Shown: positions 56,896 through 64,000 of the stretch, one piece after another
Position numbering within the stretch: position 1 is the stretch's first letter
How the letters are laid out: every line of letters begins with the position of its first letter
NCBI GenBank assembly: GCA_014529385.2
Contig: CM043952.1
Coordinates: 151,305,057 to 151,369,056, forward strand
Direction of reading: 5' to 3'
Length of the DNA: 64,000 nt
Origin: Adiantum capillus-veneris
Taxonomy: Eukaryota; Streptophyta; Polypodiopsida; Polypodiales; Pteridaceae
Made by a program: the position numbers and the translations under genes
The notes under the pieces: generated by a model
The model's database searches: none
Told to the model about the DNA's origin: nothing
Seen by the model: only the letters and a program-made list of their open reading frames with translations

Positions 56896-58011
56896 TCAAT
56901 GAGGCCTGAATAGCTTCTCCATCAAGCGTTTGAATGTGGCTAGTGCATTGGTCAAGCCAAAAGGCATGGTAATGTATTCGTAAAGACCAAATGTAGTGTG
57001 AAATGCGGTCTTTACAATGTCTTGATCAACTATCCTTATTTGATGATAGCCACTTTTTAGGTCAATCATACTGAAGTAGGTGGACCCTTGTAGCTTATCA
57101 AATAGATCTTCTACCCATGGAACGGAAAACCTATTCTTGATAGTGATCCTATTTAGTGCTCTATAGTCGACACACATACGATATGTGCCGTCTTTCTTTT
57201 GCACTAATAACATAGGTGAGCAAAATGGAGATGAGCTAGGCCTAACCATGCCCTTTTCAACTAACTCATGCACTTGCCACATAATCTCCTCTTGTTGAGC
57301 TTGAGAAACTCTATAAGGAGGTTTATTAGGCGGTGAACTTCCTGGAAGAAGTTCAATTGCATGGTCATCGTTGCCTTGTTTAGGAGGTAGCTCACAAGGG
57401 ATGTCGTCAATAAAGACATCTTGAAACCCCTTGAGAAAATTGGATAACTCTAATTCCTTGTGGTTGTTTATATTTTCTTTTGCTAAAGCATTAGGTTCAT
57501 TTTGAGAATCTCTAACAAAAATCATGTACACGGAAATAGAGCTCTTTATTGACTTATTGAAATCTTGTGTATGTACAATGGGTATGGTGTTACCCATCTC
57601 CTTAGCGTCTATGTACATATCTTTTTTCCTGAACCTAAAGTAGATTCTCCTTTTAGGGAATTTAACATTGGCAGCCATGCGATCAAACCATGGTGCCCCT
57701 AGGATTACATCCTCATGCTTGAGACGAGAGGTAAAGAAGTCCTCTTTGTCCACATAGCTTTGGACATGGAGCCTCAATTTCCCAATTAAGGGAGTGACTG
57801 AAGCTTCTTGCCCCTTTAAAGCACCATCTGCGGGTACGACATCTCCCATCTCGTAGGCTTGGATGCCTAGCTTGGTGGCCAACTCTATGGATATGAAATT
57901 GTGAGTAGAACCAGGTTCAAAGAGAATAAAAGCATCACTTTCTCTTACTTTTCCCCAAGCATGGCATAGACATCCTTTGTGGTGAGCTTCCTCTTCTTGG
58001 ATTTCAACCAA
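56896..58011 (-). pseudogene. Gypsy protease and RT palm/fingers
   Basis: 371 codons. The protease motif reads FEPGSTHNFI at residues 31-40 where FDSGSTHNFI is expected, so the catalytic Asp is lost. RT starts about residue 225: MVRPSSSPFCSPMLLVQKKD, YRMCVDYRALN, YFSMIDLKSGYHQI, TMPFGLTNALATF. A TGA at 56896-56898 stops the frame just before FFDDIIIYS (56840-56890), the YxDD-type catalytic block, which is still readable in the same frame. Confidence 0.88.
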
Positions 58012-58299
58012 GGTAGCTCTAGGAGACTCATGGCGGGTGTTCTTTTGGGGACAAGCGCATTATGCATGCCCTTGATTGCAGCACTTGAAATAGAGTTTAT
58101 CCTTGCGATAACGCTCAAGATCTTGAGGAGAGAGTTTGTTTTTTCCTTTATAAACTCCCTTCTTCTTAGCTTTGTTGGAATTGCCCTTAGGAAACTTTTG
58201 GGCATTGTCCTTCCCCTTGGGCTCATTGAAACCCTTTTTTTCCGCGGCCTTAGAATTTCTTTTAGCCCTTGTTTGGAAATTGATTTGAGAAGCCACCAT
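58012..58299 (-). pseudogene. Truncated gypsy gag C-terminus with zinc knuckle
   Basis: ATG at 58299 opens a Lys-rich stretch (MVASQINFQTRAKRNSKAAE) leading to LYFKCCNQGHA, a decayed CCHC knuckle; a frameshift near 58062 then leads to the protease. Most of Gag (normally some 250 residues) is absent. Upstream DNA belongs to an inserted element, and beyond that element the PBS follows immediately, so the Gag deletion preceded the insertion. Confidence 0.7.
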
Positions 58300-59733
58300 A
58301 GTATGGTGTATAACGTGAGTCCGGCAGGAGCCGGGCCTCTAGTTGTGAGAGGTGTGAAAGAGAGAGAATGAGAACAACACATGCAACTGAATCTAGCAAT
58401 CATCGTGATCATCAATTAATTGAATTATACTTTGAGTACAACTTAATCCTTAGCCAAGGCGGGCTGTTAACAGCCGTCACTTGGTCATCTGCTAACTAAG
58501 AGTTTAAGCTCCCGCTTTACAGTATTAACCGGGCCGCTAACAATGCCGGGGATTAACAAATTATTTAATCAATTTTTAGCTGATGACGGTGATGGAAACT
58601 CCCTCATGTCGCTTATTCTTCTTTGAGTTCCCTTAGATTCAGCAAGCTTCAATTCTATTCAATGCCTCATTTTTTATGCTTCAATTACTATCAATTACTC
58701 CACAGCTTTCTGCTCCTTATGCTTTGCAATGGCTTAATTGGGCTCATAGGCTTTAACTTCCTCCTGCTCTTCAATTTCTAGCCAAAACTTTATCTCTTGC
58801 TTGGTCGATACACTTGCTTTCCTCTTTCGAGCTCATGCGAGCTTCATGTAACACTCTGAGATCCTCTCCTTCTCAAGCTTACTTGCTTCGACCTCGACAA
58901 GTTTACTTGCTTCAACCTCGATTTGACCAAGCCTCGACTTTTGCTTGTAATGCTCTTCTCGCCTTGGCTTGCTCAAGCCTTGACAAGTTTACTCCCTTGG
59001 TTGCTTCGACGAAGCTCCTCTGGGCTTCTTGCTCCTTCGACCAAGCTCTTTTGTTTCTTCTTGCTTCGCTCAGAATAGTCCTCCTCATGCAAAATCCCCC
59101 CTATTAATAGCTCTTTTATTTCTAAGCAGTGACGCCGCCGTCATTGATGTGGCACAGGAACAAGACCAAATAACATGGCAGCAAATTGGATGGTAGCCCA
59201 AAAACCGCGAGCAGCGGGTCCAAATGTGAGCGTCCTGGCGTGTTGAGTGCTTTTCCTTCCTTGCTCTCCTCGTCACTTCCACGCTACCTGTCCACTGTCT
59301 TCCTCGCCATGCTTTGTTCTTTCTTCCCTTGGTTCACACACCCCTAAGGGTTTTAATTGTCAAGCGACCAGCCTATTGCTTGGGCGTCCATAGTGCCATT
59401 TAATTAGTAGGCGGCCTTTGGGCGCCACATTAAGTATACATGTCTACTAAGGATTTTCTCCACACAAAAAATGAAGGCACCATATTTGGTACACATGCCG
59501 GTCAAGGCAACGCCAAGCACGACATCTCCGAGCGGCTCTCAAAGTGCACCTCGTTTAACATGCATATCAATTGAAGCTTCCATTGCTTCAAACGCCACAT
59601 TTGGTATACATTAATCATTGAATTTGGCATGTTAACAAGCCCTGATCACTGGGCATTAATCAAGTAGGCTTCAAAGAATCTTGATGTGCATTTTTTTGGC
59701 ATCTTTCTTAGCATGGGAGCGGAGGTGCATGAC
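58300..59733 (-). repeat. Direct repeat R1 (3' LTR-like)
   Basis: About 1434 bp. On the minus strand it follows the purine tract and ends beside the truncated gypsy gag. It is diverged from R2 by many substitutions and small indels. Confidence 0.8.
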
Positions 59734-59747
59734 TTTCACCCCCTCTG

Positions 59748-60990
59748 AACATGCACAGCCTCCGGTCTATGCCAACAACACTTGAATCTGCATCTGCTAT
59801 AGGTACCTTAAGCTCCTTACCATCATTAGACTCACATAACTGGTAAACATATGAAGAATAAAATAAGGCTTACACCCTATCATCAAGGTTCTAGCTTAAT
59901 CACTAGGTAGCTGCCCATCAAAAATCTCTGAACTATATCTGTCGTATCTTCAAAGCATTCAATTATGAAAAGCCTGTTTAGTGAACCCCGCCAGACTCAA
60001 GTGCTCCAGTTAATGTTGCACACGGCTTGACCATTAAGCTCGCTTTAGAGAACCCTTTCAAGCTCAAGTATGCCTTACTATGTCTGCACACGGAATGGTC
60101 GTCAAGTCCTTTACTTTAAGTTCTAGTAGCAAAACCAACTCAAAAGATGTGAAGATACTTCATCAATTGTCCAAATAAATCAACTAGAATCCAGCCATGT
60201 TATCTTATTGAATGCATAACCAAACACTCTTCTGACTTAGCATAATCTAGAAAACAAAACCTTGCATCATGCAGCCTGCTACATCAAGCATCTGGTATCC
60301 TCTGCATCTGCAACGTTTCACTTTAGTAACCCACAGGATCAAATGGGATAATAAGGAATTTCCCACACATTGGAGCATCATAATACCCACATGAGCATGC
60401 ATCTCCTATATCAACCAACATCAAGCATTTCTGATGCAAATATGCTACCCCTGGTTTAAATAACACGTAATTACTATGCAAACTTAACAGTATCCATCCA
60501 TATTGAATCTGCTTTACGAACATCCTTAGAATCTCCTGGATCAAACACCATTGAAATCACATAGCATTGATGGGCTCCGCAATATACTAGAGCTTCACCT
60601 GAAGCATAGTGCAGCACCCACATACCATAAATTGTTGGTAACTTAAGCTCGTTAGCGGAAAATATTAAAGAAATTTGACTCCCTTTTACTGGCAGCCAAG
60701 ACATCACTGACATAAGCATCAATAGGCATAGCAGCCAAATCCAACCACATTTGGCGCATTGTCCAAGGAAATGAAAAACTCTGTGCACTTTATGTAGTAT
60801 TAAGGATGATTTAGCATCATCACCCCCTCTAGCTTCATAGCCATCATGAAAAACCTTGGGAGTCTCTCGACCTGTATCATTAGAGGAATTTTTACCTATT
60901 GAGATTTCACCTTGATCATGAAAAACAGCTTTATCCTATAAATCTTCATCCATAACATCCTCAAGAAAATCACCCTTGGAAGTCTCAACA
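59748..60990 (-). pseudogene. Unrecognised coding fragments in the R1-R2 element
   Basis: Minus frames 60788-60474 (MHRVFHFLGQCAKCGWIWLL..., VFDPGDSKDVRKADSIWMD) and 60544-60323 look like pieces of former coding sequence but match no domain I know. 59748-60322 has no ORF. Confidence 0.3.
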
Positions 60991-61807
60991 TTAATCAAAA
61001 CTGTAGGAGTTATCTCCATGCAGCTTATGTACAAGCATAGATGTAAAATCCCTGTCAATAATCTGTCCACAATTAGCATAATCTATACAGTCTTCATACT
61101 CATTAATATCATCCTCTGCTTCCTCATTTGCATCCAAGTTACTTAGCAATCCGTCATAGCACTTTAAAGGCTCATCTAGCACCTCCTCTGAAGATGTACA
61201 CGTATCAGAAAGCTCTTCTATATTGTCATGATCATCTCCTTCAGATCTAGACAAGAAATCATTAATTATAGCATCTTCTTCCATGATAACAGCATCTGCA
61301 AACATATGCTTAGTAGCAATCATAGGTTCATTGACATCCTCAAGCTCATCATGTGCTGGGTCCACAATCTTGGTCACTTCATCAGCTACTATGTATATAA
61401 AAGATTTGTTTATGCACTCATCTGCATCAAACATGTTGTCCAACTCGGGTATAATGCTGAGAGTTTTAGTAATATCCTGTAGAAGCTCATCTGCTTGATG
61501 AACTCCTTCAGAATAACCCATGTCAAGGTCAACAGCTTGCGAACCACTTGATTTACAGTCTATGTCTTCATTGGAACCATTATTAGAGGTAGCGTCCATA
61601 CGAACAATCTTTGAAAAAAAATTCATATAAGCTTGTTTCAGCATTAAATTCATCATTTACCTTTTCTTTGTTGCTCAAAATACGCTCCTCTGAAATTAAA
61701 TCCACTACTTCCGGCTCAACATTTTCTTTGGCTTTGCTTCTTACAGAAATATGCTCCCAGAATTCATCATAGTTGAGGAACTGCATTTGATCCCCTCTTG
61801 ATCCCAT
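60991..61807 (-). pseudogene. Acidic protein ORF of the R1-R2 element
   Basis: Two frames overlap with one shift near 61640: 61807-61583 (MGSRGDQMQFLNYDEFWEHI) and 61656-60991 (221 codons, rich in Asp and Glu: EEDAIINDFLSRSEGDDHDN, ANEEAEDDINEYEDCIDY). It is strongly acidic, with no zinc finger, protease or RT motif. It could be a diverged Gag-like or accessory protein. Function unknown. Confidence 0.4.
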
Positions 61808-62327
61808 TCACCTTTACTGAAGACAAACTGGCTTCGTTTTGTAATTTCTTTTATTTCCAGATCTAGAATCCTTGAGCTTTTGTAAATGAATTCCTCTGCA
61901 AAATAGTCCAACCGTGTGGGATATGCTTCTGCTAGTTCTTGTACCTGCTTTTTAAAACTGAGTTTAAAACCTCTTCAAAAGTTGCAATCATCCGATTTTA
62001 TGGAACATTTCGGATCTTCATCTCAGCTTCATAACATGCAATAAAACCTTCTGGATCATATCCCTGAAAAATATGATACTGCTCCCACATAGCATCAAGT
62101 GCTAGCTCTATCGACTCATCAATCTGCTTTTTAATCTGCATGGCTTTTGCTTCCTACAGACATCCCTGAACTAAATCCATCATTTTTGGCAAATGTGCAA
62201 CTGCTAGATTTTTATCAAATCCATTGGCAGTGAAATCATCAATAAAATGCTTCAATTGTTCTAGCATATCCATCTTTACCTCCCACCCCGGATCGTTTTG
62301 CATCGGGTTCACCAAAGATATCGGGGG
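61808..62327 (-). pseudogene. N-terminal coding region of the R1-R2 element
   Basis: From ATG at 62266 the minus strand reads MDMLEQLKHFIDDFTANGFD, then LPKMMDLVQGCL and a stop near 62154. The same frame goes on with a hydrophilic stretch (AMQIKKQIDESIELALDAMW) before further stops. Probably the start of the element's own protein, followed by the acidic region. Confidence 0.4.
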
Positions 62328-63778
62328 ATATGTGTTTGAAATGTGAACTGGGCAAGCACCGGGGCCTCTGGCTATGAGAGGTGTGAAGAGAGAGAATGAG
62401 AACAACAGATGCAACTGAATCTGGCAATCATCGTGATCATCAATTAATTGAATTATACTTTGAGTACAACTTAATCCTTAGCCAAGGCGGGCTGTTAACA
62501 GCACCGTCACTTGGTCATCTGCTAACTAGGATTTTAAGCTCCCGCTTTACAAAATTAACCAGGCCGTTAACGACATCGGGGCTTAACAAATTATTTTATC
62601 AATTTTTAGCTGATGACAGTGATGGAAACTCCCTCATGTCGCTTCTTCTGCTTCGAGTTCCCTTAGATTCAGTAAGCTTCAATTATGTTCAATGCCTCAG
62701 TTTTCATGCTTCAATTACTATCAATTATTCCACAGCTTTCTACTCCTTATGCTTTGCACTGGCTTAATTGCCGCTCAATCTTCACAGGGTTTAACTTCCT
62801 CCTGCTCTTCAATTGCTAGTCGAAACTTTATCCTTTGCTTGGTCGATACACTTGCTTTCCTCTTCCAAGCTCATGCCAACTTCATGCAACACTCTGAGAT
62901 CCTCTCCTTCTCAAGCTTACTCGCTTCAACCTCGACAAGTTTACTTGCTTCGACCTCGATTCGACCAAGCCTCAACTTTTGCTTGTAATCCTCTTCTCGT
63001 CTTGGCTTGATCAAGCCTCGACAAGTTTACTCCCTTGGTTGCTTTGACCAAGCTCCTTCGGGCTTCTTGCTCCTTCAACCAAGCTCTTTTGTTTCTTCTT
63101 GCTTCGCTCAGAGTAGTCCTCCTCGTGAAAAAACCCCTCTATTAATAGCTCTTTTATTCCTAAGCAGTGGCGCTGCCATCATTCATGTGGCGTGGGAACA
63201 AGACCTAATGACATGGCAGCAAATTGGATGGGCAACCCAAAAACCGCGAGCAGCGGGTCCAAATGTGAGCGCCCTGGCATGTTGAGCGCTTTTCCTTTCT
63301 TGCTCTCCTCGCCACTTCCACGCTTCCTGGCCAGTGTCTTCCTCGCCATGCTTTGTTCTTTCTTCCCTTGGTTCACACACCCCTAAGGGTTTTAATTGGC
63401 GGGCGACCATCTTATTGCTTGGGTGGCCATAGTGCCGTTTAATTAGTGGGCGGCCTTTGGGCACCACATTAAGCATACATGTCTGCTAAGGATTTTCTCC
63501 ACACAAAAAATGAAGGCACCATATTTGGTACACATGCCGGTCAAGGCAATGCCAAGCACGACATCTCCGAGCGGCTCGCAAAGGGCACCTCATTTAACAT
63601 GCATATCAACTGAACCTTCCATTTCTTTGAACACCACATTTGGTATACATTAATCATTGAATTTGTCTTGTTAATAACAATCCCTAATCACCACTGACCA
63701 TTAATCAAGTAGGCTTCAAAGAAGCTTCATGTGCATTTTGCTGGCATCTTTCTTAGCATGGGAGCAGAGTTGCACGAC
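62328..63778 (-). repeat. Direct repeat R2 (5' LTR-like)
   Basis: About 1450 bp, a copy of R1. Just inside it (plus 62302-62317) the minus strand reads TTTGGTGAACCCGATG, a possible primer site starting with TGG, not matched to a particular tRNA. Confidence 0.8.
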
Positions 63779-63783
63779 ACCAT

Positions 63784-63796
63784 GGCTCGAATACCA
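63784..63796 (-). other. Primer binding site of the gypsy element (initiator-Met type, decayed)
   Basis: The minus strand reads TGGTATTCGAGCC, similar to the TGGTATCAGAGC PBS seen at 20757. It abuts the right end of the inserted R1-R2 element. On removal of that element and one ACCAT, it lies next to the ATG of the truncated gag at 58299. Confidence 0.6.
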
Positions 63797-64000
63797 TTAA
63801 TTGCAAGGAATAGAAGAGAGGGTCGTTCAACACCAAAACAACACTGGCTCCTTCCAAGCTTCTAATAGCTCAATAGTGGTTAAGACGTAGGCAAGCCCCG
63901 TAGGACTCCACTATTAAGGCCATAGCTCTTGAAAATGATGTCCTGTTATCTACATGAAGGCAGGCGTACTGCAAGGCTGAAAAATCCCTATTCTACTTAC
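63797..64000 (-). mobile_element. Probable 3' end of the gypsy 5' LTR (cut by the window)
   Basis: On the minus strand this precedes the PBS and so should be LTR (...CTTGCAATTAA before TGGTAT). It could not be matched to the other LTR at 53865-54323 because the corresponding part lies beyond the interruption. Confidence 0.4.

Larger units (their letters stand above)
58300..63778 (-). mobile_element. Nested element with 1.4-kb direct repeats (LTR-like), about 5.5 kb
   Basis: 58300-59733 and about 62328-63778 are direct repeats along their whole length (for example GGCGGGCTGTTAACAGC, TTCTTGCTTCGCTCAGA and AGCAGCGGGTCCAAATGTGA in both). ACCAT flanks the pair (58295-58299 and 63779-63783). A purine-rich tract on the minus strand (plus 59734-59747, TTTCACCCCCTCTG) adjoins the left repeat, as a PPT would, giving minus orientation. 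The interior has unrecognised ORFs and no pol. The repeat ends are not TG...CA, so exact limits or the element class may be wrong. Confidence 0.65.

Noticed and set aside
58814-59107. 97-codon plus-strand ORF, repeated at 62692-63010
   Set aside because: It lies in the R1/R2 repeats, is Leu/Ser-rich from CTTGCTTCGACC repeats, and is frame-shifted between copies.

Overview
The window is nuclear DNA from a land plant with a large, repeat-dominated genome. The evidence is plant-type Ty1/copia and chromodomain Ty3/gypsy retrotransposons, PBS sequences for initiator-Met and Asp tRNAs, CACTA and Helitron remnants, a GT-AG intron of plant size, and long AT-rich spacers. A seed-free plant such as a fern is my guess, not something the sequence proves. 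No rRNA, tRNA, organellar or bacterial gene was recognised. Nothing looks like a fully intact host gene; the best-preserved reading frame is the copia polyprotein at 21870-25781.

Left third (1-20.5 kb): the 3' end and LTR of an Athila-like element with an embedded integrase scrap (385-1776), a degenerate tandem array (2246-3168), and then two kinds of low-copy gene remnant set among arrays of a distinctive palindromic repeat. The remnants are a pair of HAD/FCP1-type phosphatase-like pseudogenes (5.2-8.2 kb; one is part of a 2.57-kb tandem duplication reaching 12.7 kb, with a permuted third fragment near 13 kb) and a minus-strand gene (14.6-17.3 kb) that I read as a ParB-like domain followed by a degenerate adenine-methyltransferase-like domain.

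The palindromic repeats have a core whose arms read CACCCTATGGCCC and GGGCCATAGGGTG around a 0-6 nt loop, joined by partly conserved linkers such as CTATGCTAGTAAGAA. They occupy about 3.9-4.5, 8.2-10.1, 10.8-12.7, 13.7-14.3, 17.4-20.5, 26.1-27.5, 28.3-28.5 and 30.0-31.7 kb. Subfamilies left of about 28.5 kb recur in reverse complement right of 30.0 kb, giving a large imperfect inverted arrangement. A young, nearly intact copia element (20563-26062, 192-bp LTRs, TSD CATCT) and a 764-bp solo LTR (27529-28292, TSD GCACC) are inserted in these arrays.

Middle (31.7-42.3 kb): a candidate DNA transposon with a two-repeat accessory gene (31840-32590) and a transposase-like gene related to DUF7869 (32675-35048), bounded on the right by 88-bp tandem repeats; then a decayed CACTA (En/Spm) element and a decayed Helitron Rep-helicase, all on the plus strand.

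Right third (42.7-64 kb): a nest of LTR elements. A chromovirus (Ty3/gypsy) lies on the minus strand, with PBS near 63790, broken pol at 54650-58299 and 3' LTR starting at 54323. Two larger elements have inserted into it: a 7.3-kb non-autonomous element (46585-53859, TSD AGTAC) with unfamiliar, internally duplicated coding sequence and no pol, and a 5.5-kb element (about 58300-63778, candidate TSD ACCAT) with 1.4-kb direct repeats and unrecognised acidic ORFs.
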